A stretch of 64,000 nt of DNA from Mycoplasma sp. CAG:877. GTDB lineage: Bacteria; Bacillota_I; Bacilli_A; RF39; UBA660. The position numbers and the translations under genes were made by a program. The DNA lies in the NCBI GenBank assembly GCA_000433455.1, contig HF992499.1:49944-113943 (forward strand), given 5' to 3'. Below the pieces are notes generated by a model that did not search any database, was not told where the DNA came from, and was given only the letters and a program-made list of their open reading frames with translations. Shown here in pieces: positions 54,030 to 62,282 of the stretch. Every line of letters starts with the position of its first letter. Positions within the stretch are counted from its first letter, which is position 1.

Positions 54030-54782
54030 ATGTTAGAAGTAAAAAATGTTACTAAAAAATTTACAAAGAAAAATAAAAACAACCAAGTAGAAGAATTTAA
54101 AGCAGATGATAATATATCATTTACTGCTAAAGAAGGGGAAGTGGTAGGTATAATTGGTCCTAATGGTGCTGGTAAAACTACACTTCTTAGAATGATTGCT
54201 GGTATTATGGAACCAACATCTGGTGAAGTTTTAATTGATAATAAAACTCATCAAGAAAATATGATTGGTATTAAGAAAAAAATAGCTTTTTTATCCGGAA
54301 ATACAAAACTATATAAAGATATTTCTCCCTATGAACTTCTAGAAATGGCTGGAAACTACTATGAAGTAGATGAAAAAACTTTAGAAAAAAGAATCAAAGA
54401 CATCGTAAAAAAGTTTAATATGTCTTCCTTTCTTAATCAAAAAATCTCAACTCTTTCAACAGGACAATATCAAAGAACAAGTATTGCTAGATGTCTAGTT
54501 CACAATCCAGACTATTACATCTTAGATGAAGCAACTTCTGGTCTAGACGTCATTTCTTCAAAATCAATTCTAGACTTCATAAAAGAAGTAAAAAAAGAAA
54601 ATAAATGTATAATATATTCAACTCATTATATGGAAGAAGCTGAAAATATTTGTGATAAAATAGTAATGATAAATAAAGGTAAAGTAATAGCTCAAGGTAC
54701 ACCAACTGAAATTTGTAAAAACACTAAAACAACTAATTTAAGAGATAGTTTCTTTGCTTTGATAGGAGATAATTATGAATAA
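54030..54782 (+). CDS. ABC transporter ATP-binding protein (NatA-like)
   Basis: Walker A GPNGAGKTT near residue 46, signature LSTGQYQRTSIAR (one Gly of LSGGQ replaced by Thr) and Walker B YYILDEATSG near residue 165, with the H-loop STHYMEEAENIC. It pairs with the permease that overlaps its end by eight bases. NatAB systems export sodium or drugs; the sequence does not fix the substrate. The ATG at 54030 follows AAAGGAGAT; the ATG at 54000 lacks a ribosome site. Confidence 0.92.
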   Translation: MLEVKNVTKKFTKKNKNNQVEEFKADDNISFTAKEGEVVGIIGPNGAGKTTLLRMIAGIMEPTSGEVLIDNKTHQENMIGIKKKIAFLSGNTKLYKDISPYELLEMAGNYYEVDEKTLEKRIKDIVKKFNMSSFLNQKISTLSTGQYQRTSIARCLVHNPDYYILDEATSGLDVISSKSILDFIKEVKKENKCIIYSTHYMEEAENICDKIVMINKGKVIAQGTPTEICKNTKTTNLRDSFFALIGDNYE

Positions 54783-55926
54783 GAAAATGGTAAAAATAAC
54801 AATAAAAAAAGAATTAAGATCAATCTTTCGAGATAAAAAAACAATAGCTTTAATATTTGTTTTTCCCTTACTAATAGCATTCTTTATTTTCTTATTATCA
54901 TCAACTTATGAAACTAGTATTAATGACAAAGAAATCTATGATATTGCTATTAACTATGAATTAACTGATATTGAAAAGAAAATTATAAAAGAAAACCAAC
55001 TAAAAACAAAGTATTATGATTCACTAGATAAGATGGAAAAAGACTTTAAAAATTCTAAAGTATCAGCTTATGTTTATTATGACAAAGAAAAAAATACTTA
55101 TACAATTTATTCAGACGAAGGAATGAAGGGTATGTCTGCCTCATCATTTATAACATCTTATCTTGATACTTATAATACTTATTTAGGAAATAAGTACCTT
55201 CTTGAAAATAATATTAATCCTGAAGATGTATATAATAATTTCACTATAAAAACAGAATTAGTTGAAGGAGAAAATTACATCTTACAAACTGTTTTATCTC
55301 TAGCTTTTACTTATGTAATTATCGCAATTGCTATGGCCTCATCTTCACTAGCAACCTCTGCAACAGCAGTAGAAAAAGAACAAGGTACTCTAGAAACACT
55401 TCTAACATTCCCAGTAACTAGTAAAGAACTAATAACAGGTAAGTATCTAGCAACAGTAATTATGAGTTTATTTGCATCCCTTTTTGGTTACTTAATAACT
55501 CTAATTAGCTTAGTAATTGCTAAAGGAAAATATAAAGTTTATGAAGATATAAATCTCTTTATAAATCCAGAAAACATTATAATAGGTATTTTAATCTGTC
55601 TAGCAGCTTCTCTTTTAATATCAGGATTAGCAATACTCCTAACTGCTAATTCAAAAAGTTATAAAGAAGCTCAAATGGCTAGTCAAGTATTAACTATGAT
55701 TACCATTGTTCCAATGTTTATTTCTATGTTAAATATTTCAATAATATCTAAATTGTATTATGTAATTCCAATACTTTCTCATGTTCAAATATTAATGGAT
55801 ATTTTTACAACTAAAATTAATTATAGTAATATCTTCTTATGTTTATTATCATCAATAATAATTTCTATCATAATCATAGACATAATAATTAAAAAGTTCA
55901 AATCAGAAAAAGTTTTATTTGGTTAA
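54775..55926 (+). CDS. ABC-2 type permease (NatB-like)
   Basis: An N-terminal membrane segment (TIALIFVFPLLIAFFIFLLS) is followed by a ~130-residue outside domain and five or six C-terminal helices. The conserved AVEKEQGTLETLLTFPVTSK (near residues 195-215) is the coupling motif of ABC-2/NatB permeases. It overlaps the ATPase gene and forms one exporter with it. A terminator follows. Confidence 0.9.
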   Translation: MNKKMVKITIKKELRSIFRDKKTIALIFVFPLLIAFFIFLLSSTYETSINDKEIYDIAINYELTDIEKKIIKENQLKTKYYDSLDKMEKDFKNSKVSAYVYYDKEKNTYTIYSDEGMKGMSASSFITSYLDTYNTYLGNKYLLENNINPEDVYNNFTIKTELVEGENYILQTVLSLAFTYVIIAIAMASSSLATSATAVEKEQGTLETLLTFPVTSKELITGKYLATVIMSLFASLFGYLITLISLVIAKGKYKVYEDINLFINPENIIIGILICLAASLLISGLAILLTANSKSYKEAQMASQVLTMITIVPMFISMLNISIISKLYYVIPILSHVQILMDIFTTKINYSNIFLCLLSSIIISIIIIDIIIKKFKSEKVLFG

Positions 55927-55930
55927 AATA

Positions 55931-55953
55931 AAGAAAGGTTCACCTTTCTTTTA
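55931..55953 (+). terminator. Terminator after the ABC exporter
   Basis: AAGAAAGG (55931-55938) pairs with CCTTTCTT (55943-55950) around TTCA. Confidence 0.8.
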
Positions 55954-56021
55954 ATATGTATTAATGCTATAATAAAGAAGAAAATTTCTAACTTAAAAAG
56001 CAAATAAAAAGGAGTGTTTTT

Positions 56022-57254
56022 ATGCAAAAAATAGTAATAATCGGTGCTGGTGCCTCTGGTCTTATGACTGCTATTTGTTCTAAAACTAAATATAATGAAG
56101 TCCTTTTACTTGAACGTAATAGTGAAGTAGGTAAAAAGATTCTAGCAACTGGAAATGGTCGTTGTAATTATTGGAATGCTGATCAATCACTAACTAATTA
56201 TCATAGTACAAATAAAGAACTACTTTCTAGAATTATTACTGAAAGTAACTGTCAAGAAGTTCAAAATATTTTTACCAAGTTAGGTATCATTCCTAAAATA
56301 AAATCAGGATATTACTATCCATCTTCTAATCAAGCAACAAGTATTAGAAATGCTCTTTTAACTGAATGTCTAGAAAAAGGTGTAATTATAAAGACCAACT
56401 GTCACGTAACAAATGTAAAAAAAGAAAAAGATGTGTTCTTAATTGATACAGAAACAGAAACTATTAAATCAGACGTCTTAGTTATCGCAACAGGTGCTAA
56501 AGCATCTCATAAAACAGGTAGTGATGGTAATGGTTACTTACTTGCTAAAAAGTTTAATCATACTATAATTAATCCTCTACCTGCCTTAGTCCAATTAAAA
56601 ACAACAGGAGACTTTTTAAAAAATTGGGCTGGAGTTAGAACTGATGTTAAAGTGTTTTCTAGAGAAGATAATAATATTATCGGAGTAGAAGAAGGAGAAA
56701 TTCAATTAACTGACTACGGCGTATCAGGTATTTGCATTTTTAACTTATCAAGTCATATTGCTAGAGGACTATCTCAAAATAAAAAAGAAGAACTAATAAT
56801 TAACTTTCTTCCTTTCATTGAAGACTCTGCAAAAGAATGGCTAGAAGCAAGAGAAGCATACATTACTAAGACAACTATTTCCAAACAATTAGAAACAATA
56901 CTAAACTATAAATTAGTTCAAGTAATTTTAAAACTAAGTAAAATTAATCCAAACACTTATTATGAAGATTTAACCTCTTTAGAAAAAACTACTCTTGTAA
57001 AAAATCTAACTAATTTTACCATTACAGTTACTGGAACCAATTCTTTTGATAATGCTCAAGTAACATCCGGCGGTATTCCTCTAACCGAAGTAAATATAGA
57101 AACTATGGAGTCAAAACTAACTAAGAATTTGTATTTTTCTGGAGAAATACTAGATGTAGATGGTAAATGTGGTGGCTATAATCTTGGCTTTGCTTGGTTA
57201 ACTGGACTAATTATTGGAAGAAGTATAGGTGATAAAAATGTTAAGAATTCATAA
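56022..57254 (+). CDS. FAD-dependent oxidoreductase of the HI0933/BaiN type
   Basis: The dinucleotide-binding motif IGAGASGLM is at residues 6-14, the family phrase KILATGNGRCNYWN near residue 40 and VIATGAKASHKTGSDGNGY near residue 157. The C-terminal VTSGGIPLTEVNIETMESK, followed by LYFSGEILDVDGKCGGYNLG, completes the HI0933-like fold. Some members reduce bile-acid or other unsaturated substrates, but most have no known reaction. The end overlaps the next flavoprotein gene. Confidence 0.92.
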   Translation: MQKIVIIGAGASGLMTAICSKTKYNEVLLLERNSEVGKKILATGNGRCNYWNADQSLTNYHSTNKELLSRIITESNCQEVQNIFTKLGIIPKIKSGYYYPSSNQATSIRNALLTECLEKGVIIKTNCHVTNVKKEKDVFLIDTETETIKSDVLVIATGAKASHKTGSDGNGYLLAKKFNHTIINPLPALVQLKTTGDFLKNWAGVRTDVKVFSREDNNIIGVEEGEIQLTDYGVSGICIFNLSSHIARGLSQNKKEELIINFLPFIEDSAKEWLEAREAYITKTTISKQLETILNYKLVQVILKLSKINPNTYYEDLTSLEKTTLVKNLTNFTITVTGTNSFDNAQVTSGGIPLTEVNIETMESKLTKNLYFSGEILDVDGKCGGYNLGFAWLTGLIIGRSIGDKNVKNS

Positions 57255-58815
57255 TATTAAAATAAAAGTAGAAGAAGATTCAACTTCTAAATTATTAGAA
57301 AAGATCGCTAAAACTCTTAATCTATCAAAAGACTCTATCGAAAAACTTACTATTCATAAAAAAAGTATTGATGCTAGAAATAAAAGTGAAATATTTTATA
57401 TCTATGAAGTAGATATTAAAGTACAAAACGAAGAAAAACTTCTAAAAAAATATGCTTCTTCTAATATTTATAAAACTCCAGTAGAAGAGTATTCTTTTCC
57501 TAAAGAAAAAGCAAATATTGAAAGCCCTATAATTGTAGGAAGTGGTCCAGCTGGTTTATTTGCTGCATACATTCTAGCAGAACATGGCTATAAACCAATT
57601 ATAATTGAACAAGGTGAAAAAGCAGAAGACCGTCTTAAATCAATTGAACATTTCTTTGAAACGGGCAAACTAAATCCTAATTCAAATGTTCAGTTTGGAG
57701 AAGGTGGAGCTGGTACGTTTTCCGATGGTAAACTAAATACTTTAGTAAAGGATAAAGAATTTAGAGGTAAAAAAGTCTTTGAAATATTTGTAGAAAATGG
57801 TGCCCCAACTGAAATAATGTATTTAAAAAATCCTCATATTGGAACAGATCTTTTAAGAACAATAATTATTAACATGCGTAATAAAATGTTATCCTTAGGA
57901 GCAACAATCTACTATAATACTAAACTAACTAATCTAATTATAAAAGATAATACTCTAGAAGGAATAGAGGTAAATAACTCTGAAATAATTCCTTGTAAAA
58001 ATCTCCTTCTAGCAATCGGTCATAGTGCTAGAGATACTTTCCATATGTTAAATAAAAATAATGTTTCTATGACTTCTAAAGCCTTCGCAATAGGACTTAG
58101 AATAGAACATCCTCAAGACATGATTAATATTAGTCAGTATGGAGAAAAGTATGCCAAACTACTTCCTCCTGCCAGTTATAAACTAACTTATCAAACAAAA
58201 GACAATAGGGGAGTCTATTCATTCTGTATGTGTCCAGGAGGATACGTTGTAAATGCCTCTAGTGAAGAAGGACATCTTGCTATAAACGGTATGAGTAACC
58301 ATGCCCGTGATAGTAAAAATGCTAATAGTGCCTTAGTTGTAACTATTACAAAAGATGATTTTGGAGATAATCCACTGTCCGGAATAGAGTTTCAAAGAGC
58401 GTTAGAAGAAAAAGCCTATAACCTAGAAAATGGTAAAATACCAACTCAACTCTTAAAAGATTTCTATGCTAATAAAAAATCAACAACTCTAGAAGAAGTT
58501 GAAGTAATTACTAAAGGTTCATATGCTCTAAGTAATTTAAATGATATCTTACCACCATATGTATCTTCATCTATAAAAGAAGCTATTCCTAATTTTGCTA
58601 CTAAAATAAAAGGCTATGATCGTGATGATGCAATTCTTTTAGGAATTGAAAGCAGAACCTCATCTCCAGTTCGTATCATAAGAGATGAGAATGGTATGAG
58701 TAACATAAAAGGTCTATATCCAGTAGGAGAAGGAGCCGGTTACGCTGGAGGTATTACAACAGCAGCCATGGATGGTTTAAAAATAGCCGAGCACTTAATT
58801 AACAATAATTACTAA
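57238..58815 (+). CDS. NAD(P)/FAD-dependent dehydrogenase (COG2509 type)
   Basis: A ~90-residue N-terminal domain (MLRIHNIKIKVEEDSTSKLL) precedes the FAD-binding motif PIIVGSGPAGLFAAYIL (near residue 98). Later signatures are NVQFGEGGAGTFSDGKLNT, LLAIGHSARDT, SFCMCPGGYVVNASSEEG and YPVGEGAGYAGGITTAAMDG. It matches a conserved but uncharacterised family often adjacent to HI0933-like proteins. The ATG at 57238 lies behind AGGTGAT and overlaps the upstream gene by 17 bases, which implies coupled translation. Confidence 0.92.
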   Translation: MLRIHNIKIKVEEDSTSKLLEKIAKTLNLSKDSIEKLTIHKKSIDARNKSEIFYIYEVDIKVQNEEKLLKKYASSNIYKTPVEEYSFPKEKANIESPIIVGSGPAGLFAAYILAEHGYKPIIIEQGEKAEDRLKSIEHFFETGKLNPNSNVQFGEGGAGTFSDGKLNTLVKDKEFRGKKVFEIFVENGAPTEIMYLKNPHIGTDLLRTIIINMRNKMLSLGATIYYNTKLTNLIIKDNTLEGIEVNNSEIIPCKNLLLAIGHSARDTFHMLNKNNVSMTSKAFAIGLRIEHPQDMINISQYGEKYAKLLPPASYKLTYQTKDNRGVYSFCMCPGGYVVNASSEEGHLAINGMSNHARDSKNANSALVVTITKDDFGDNPLSGIEFQRALEEKAYNLENGKIPTQLLKDFYANKKSTTLEEVEVITKGSYALSNLNDILPPYVSSSIKEAIPNFATKIKGYDRDDAILLGIESRTSSPVRIIRDENGMSNIKGLYPVGEGAGYAGGITTAAMDGLKIAEHLINNNY

Positions 58816-58848
58816 TCTGTCCTTTAAAAAATACTTAAAATATGTTAT

Positions 58849-58882
58849 TATAATGTCAATTGATTAATGTAGCTAATCAATT
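58849..58882 (+). promoter_or_regulatory. Promoter -10 box with adjoining 9-bp inverted repeat before yugP
   Basis: TATAAT (58849-58854) is followed at once by AATTGATTA (58858-58866) and TAATCAATT (58874-58882), a perfect inverted repeat with a seven-base spacer at the expected transcript start. It is placed like an operator and has no T-run. Confidence 0.55.
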
Positions 58883-58897
58883 AGAAAGAGAGATAAA

Positions 58898-59569
58898 ATG
58901 GAATATTATTTATTAACAATACTTGCTTTTTTAATAACTATTACTGCTCAAATATTTGTAAATGGTAGTTATAGTAAAACAAGAAAAATTAAAAATAAAC
59001 ATAACTTAACTGGTGAAGAAGTTGCAAGAACTATTCTTGATAAAAATGGTCTAAGAAATGTCCAAATAGAGGAAGTTCATTCTACTTTAGGCGATCACTA
59101 TGATCCAACAACAAAAACAGTTCGCTTATCAAGTGACATCTATCATAATACTTCAATAGCATCAGCTTCTGTTGCAGCTCATGAATGTGGTCATGCTATT
59201 CAAGATAAAGATGATTATACTTTTCTAAGAATAAGACATGCTCTTATTCCTATTGTAAACTTCTCATCATATGCAGGTTATATTGCTATTGTAATTGGTT
59301 GTATCTTTTCAAGTATTAATTTAATCTGGGTTGGTATTTTAATGGAAATTATTATCTTACTTTTCCAATTAGTAACACTACCAGTAGAATTTAATGCTTC
59401 ATCTAGAGCTCTAAAACAATTAGAAGAATTAAACTTATTAGAAAAAAGTGAAATAAAATATTCACGTAAAATGTTAGGTGCAGCAGCTATGACTTATGTC
59501 GCATCAGTAGCTGCAGCCGTTCTAGAAATATTAAGATTGCTACTTATATTTAATAAAAATAATGATTAG
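58898..59569 (+). CDS. YugP-family zinc metallopeptidase
   Basis: The zinc motif HECGH lies near residue 93 (VAAHECGHAIQDKDDY), with the third ligand expected at PVEFNASSRAL near residue 168. Membrane helices lie at the N-terminus and in the middle (VNFSSYAGYIAIVIGCIF, LIWVGILMEIIILLFQLV) and at the end. This is the layout of the neutral zinc membrane peptidases of PF04298. Substrate unknown. Confidence 0.92.
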   Translation: MEYYLLTILAFLITITAQIFVNGSYSKTRKIKNKHNLTGEEVARTILDKNGLRNVQIEEVHSTLGDHYDPTTKTVRLSSDIYHNTSIASASVAAHECGHAIQDKDDYTFLRIRHALIPIVNFSSYAGYIAIVIGCIFSSINLIWVGILMEIIILLFQLVTLPVEFNASSRALKQLEELNLLEKSEIKYSRKMLGAAAMTYVASVAAAVLEILRLLLIFNKNND

Positions 59570-59594
59570 TATTTCATACCTTGAAATACTTTTC
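59568..59594 (+). terminator. Terminator after yugP
   Basis: AGTATTTCA (59568-59576) pairs with TGAAATACT (59582-59590). The same stem sequence recurs at 60752. Confidence 0.8.
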
Positions 59595-59693
59595 TTATGT
59601 AAAAATTTAAAGTGAACCAACAGTCGCTTGGAAAAAAATAAACCTTATGCTATCCTATATTTAAATAATAAAAAAATAGAAAGGTAGTAGTAT

Positions 59694-60746
59694 ATGAATC
59701 AAGAAAAAATAGGTAAATTAATCGCCGAATTACGTAAAGAAAAGAATCTAACTCAAGAAGAATTAGGAAGAAAATTAGGAGTAACAAAAAACGCTGTAAG
59801 TAAATGGGAAAGAGGACTTTCCCTAATGGATATGTCTCTTTTAAAACCATTAAGTGTAGTCTTAGATATCTCTATCGTTGAACTATTAAATGGAGAAAAA
59901 ATATCCAAAGAAAAACTAAATGAAAAAACAGAAGAAGTAGTAGAAAATACCATTGATTATAGCCGAAAAGAAATAAAGAAAAATAAATATATAAACATAG
60001 CTTTAACAACCCTAATAATCATCATAGTATTAACATTAAGCCTCTTCACTTATAAATTAATTCTACTAGAAAGATATACATTTAAAGAACCAGAAAATGC
60101 CAAAGAAGTAGTCGAAGGACTAAAAATAAAAAATGAACTAAAAATATATAAAAGAACTATTCCAGAAAATGAATATTTACAAATAGATGATATAAAATTA
60201 AGAAATGATTTTAAAGACTATGAAAAAGAAGAACAACCTAATCTAAATGTTGTTAACTATACATTGAAAGAAAATGATAAAACAAAAAGTCACTTTTCAT
60301 TTTCTAAATCATCTCAAAATATTGATTTATTTGTAAGTAATGATATTAATTTTTATATTCCAAAAGATTATAATGTTACATGTCCTGAAAGCAGTTTTAC
60401 CTATGCTGATAGAAAATATTTTCTCCTTAAAAATGATATAAATGATGATGTTGACTATATTAACTATGTCCGTGAAAATTACTTTATAAAAAATAATATT
60501 TTAATGGATAGACGTACTCTTATGGAAAACTTTGCCTTTAACTTATTTACCGCAACAATTATTCCAAATGTAGAAAGTATAACTCTAATTACAGGTGATT
60601 ATCGTGGCTATATTTATAATATAAAAGGAGTAAGAGAAGTACATATTATAAGAAATGATCAAAGCTATATGTTCTTATTCTATGGAGAAAACCTAACAAC
60701 AGATGATTATATAACTGATTTATTAAGTACATTAGAAATAAAATAA
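59694..60746 (+). CDS. Membrane-anchored XRE-family regulator
   Basis: An N-terminal helix-turn-helix domain (residues 6-62: LIAELRKEKNLTQEELGRKL, then GVTKNAVSKWERGLS) is followed by a linker and one membrane segment (YINIALTTLIIIIVLTLSLF, near residue 100). About 230 outside residues follow. It is a one-component regulator with DNA binding inside and a sensor outside. The signal and targets are unknown; divergent or neighbouring envelope genes are plausible targets. The outer domain (YVRENYFIKNNILMDRRTLM) is not recognised. Confidence 0.82.
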   Translation: MNQEKIGKLIAELRKEKNLTQEELGRKLGVTKNAVSKWERGLSLMDMSLLKPLSVVLDISIVELLNGEKISKEKLNEKTEEVVENTIDYSRKEIKKNKYINIALTTLIIIIVLTLSLFTYKLILLERYTFKEPENAKEVVEGLKIKNELKIYKRTIPENEYLQIDDIKLRNDFKDYEKEEQPNLNVVNYTLKENDKTKSHFSFSKSSQNIDLFVSNDINFYIPKDYNVTCPESSFTYADRKYFLLKNDINDDVDYINYVRENYFIKNNILMDRRTLMENFAFNLFTATIIPNVESITLITGDYRGYIYNIKGVREVHIIRNDQSYMFLFYGENLTTDDYITDLLSTLEIK

Positions 60747-60751
60747 TTATT

Positions 60752-60786
60752 AAGTATTTCATATTTCTTGAAATACTTTTTCTTTT
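60752..60786 (+). terminator. Terminator after the HTH regulator
   Basis: AAGTATTTCA (60752-60761) pairs with TGAAATACTT (60769-60778), then T. The arms are nearly the same as those at 59568. The rest of the gap to 60938 holds a TTGACT (near 60893) but no other recognisable structure. Confidence 0.8.
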
Positions 60787-60938
60787 TCTACTAAAATATG
60801 ATACAATATAGACGCAAGAAAATTATAATGAATATTTATAAATATAATACATGTAAACTATAAAAAAATGTAAAGATAAAATAAAAGAATTATTGACTAA
60901 ACATTTTATAAATATTATCATTATAAAAGAGGTGGAAC

Positions 60939-61514
60939 ATGTACTACAATAGAAAAAAATACATTTTAAAAAATGTTATTATAATTACCTTTATCCTTTT
61001 AGTTGCTATCGTCGCAACTCATAATATCTACTATAAGTTCACAAAAGAAAGAGATATTGACTATAGTTCAGAGTCTCTTGATATAGTATTTCATGATGTT
61101 GATGGAGCAGAAATTGATATAACCAAACCAACACTTGTAAATGATGCGATTGGTCTATCTTCTAAGGCTTATACACTAACTATTAAAAATAACTTAACAG
61201 AACCAGTTGACTATCAGTTAAAACTAGTTGACAATGCTGACAAGATTATTTCTGATGACTGTGCTACTCTTCAAATACCTAAAGAGTTAATAAGAGTAGC
61301 TGTTAAAGAAGATTCTTCAAAGAATAATATTTATACTTTAGGAGAACTTACAAATGGTATTCTAGATTTAGGCGAGATAGCTGCTCTAGCTGAAAAGAAT
61401 TATTCAATTAGAATTTGGGTAACTAATGCAACTGATTTAAATGTTTCAAAAAGTCTTCACTACCATGGAACGATCCAAGTAGTAGAAAAAGGAACGGACT
61501 TAGCCGTTAGATAG
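60939..61514 (+). CDS. Hypothetical one-pass membrane protein with Ig-like outer domain
   Basis: One membrane segment (NVIIITFILLVAIVATHNIYY, residues 13-33) precedes an all-beta region. It contains YTLTIKNNLTEPVDYQLKLV and NYSIRIWVTNATDL, which resemble the strand pattern of COG1470/CARDB-like domains. The layout resembles the products at 16037 and 18032. It starts the unit that continues with YceD and L32. Function is unknown; the RBS GAGGTGG is good. Confidence 0.7.
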   Translation: MYYNRKKYILKNVIIITFILLVAIVATHNIYYKFTKERDIDYSSESLDIVFHDVDGAEIDITKPTLVNDAIGLSSKAYTLTIKNNLTEPVDYQLKLVDNADKIISDDCATLQIPKELIRVAVKEDSSKNNIYTLGELTNGILDLGEIAALAEKNYSIRIWVTNATDLNVSKSLHYHGTIQVVEKGTDLAVR

Positions 61515-61523
61515 GAGTCTTAT

Positions 61524-62009
61524 ATGGAGATAGATTTAAGTTTATTACATAGTAAAACAAAAGAAGAAATAGATATTACTAATACTTATACAATTCCTAA
61601 AGAGTATTATGAATCAACAATCGTTGAAAAAGCAGAAAATATTAAAGTAACTGGTAAAGTTTATATGGCTGCATCAACAGATGCTGCTGATGAAGAAGAA
61701 GACTACATTAAAGCCAAAATAGAAGGGGATATAATCTTAACAGACTCTATCTCTCTAGAACCAATTTCTTATCCAATTTCTATCGATTTTGATGATATTT
61801 TGGAGCAAAATTGCAAAAAAGATGAAAATACACTTGATATATTTCAGTTTTTATGGGAAAATATTGTACTGGAGATCCCCTTACAATTTACTAAGGTTAA
61901 AGATCTCAGTAAGTTTCATGGGGATGGATGGAAATTAGTTAGTGAAGATGAACTAACAACAAGAAATAATCCATTTTCTGATTTATTAAAAGATTTCGAA
62001 GAGGAGTGA
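61524..62009 (+). CDS. YceD/DUF177 protein
   Basis: YceD proteins act in 23S rRNA metabolism or 50S assembly and sit just upstream of rpmF in most bacteria. The middle part IKVTGKVYMAASTDAADEEE, the conserved IDFDDILEQNCKKDENTLDI (family: a D-L-x-P-x-V-E-x-L-L-L-x-P-like helix) and the end LLKDFEEE fit. It lies 4 bases before rpmF with GAGGAG inside its last codons. Confidence 0.85.
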   Translation: MEIDLSLLHSKTKEEIDITNTYTIPKEYYESTIVEKAENIKVTGKVYMAASTDAADEEEDYIKAKIEGDIILTDSISLEPISYPISIDFDDILEQNCKKDENTLDIFQFLWENIVLEIPLQFTKVKDLSKFHGDGWKLVSEDELTTRNNPFSDLLKDFEEE

Positions 62010-62013
62010 TAAT

Positions 62014-62223
62014 ATGATGAAGTTAGACATTCAAATGTTTGCTGTTCCATTCCGTAAAGTTTCAAAGACAAGAAAGAGAATGAGAAGAAGTCACAATGCA
62101 ATGGAAATACCAGGCGTTAGTAAATGTCCAAGTTGTGGTGAAATGATTAAACCACACAGAGTATGTCCAAAATGTGGAAACTATAAAGGCAACAAAGTAG
62201 TAGAAGTAAAAGAAGCTGAGTAA
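62014..62223 (+). CDS. rpmF: Ribosomal protein L32 with a Prp-like cleavable N-terminal extension
   Basis: The core is standard L32: VPFRKVSKTRKRMRRSHNAM, then KCPSCGEMIKPHRVCPKCGN with four zinc-binding cysteines. Other bacteria begin at AVPFRK, but here the ribosome site GAGGAG (62001-62006) points to ATG 62014 (or 62017), which adds MMKLDIQMFA before VPFRK. The internal ATG at 62035 lacks a ribosome site. The extension resembles the MxKLxLQFFA leader of Firmicutes L27, which the protease Prp removes before assembly, and of phage capsid proteins. It suggests L32 is processed in the same way. Confidence 0.92.
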   Translation: MMKLDIQMFAVPFRKVSKTRKRMRRSHNAMEIPGVSKCPSCGEMIKPHRVCPKCGNYKGNKVVEVKEAE

Positions 62224-62250
62224 TCAGTTTTTTTTATTTTATTTTTTTCT
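62216..62250 (+). terminator. Weak hairpin plus long T-run after rpmF
   Basis: ACTGA-like and TCAGT arms (CTGA 62216-62219, TCAG 62224-62227) are short, but the following tract of T (62228-62250) is long. It is probably a weak terminator before the nuclease gene. Confidence 0.45.
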
Positions 62251-62282
62251 GAAAAAACGATATAATAAACATGGTGATAAAA

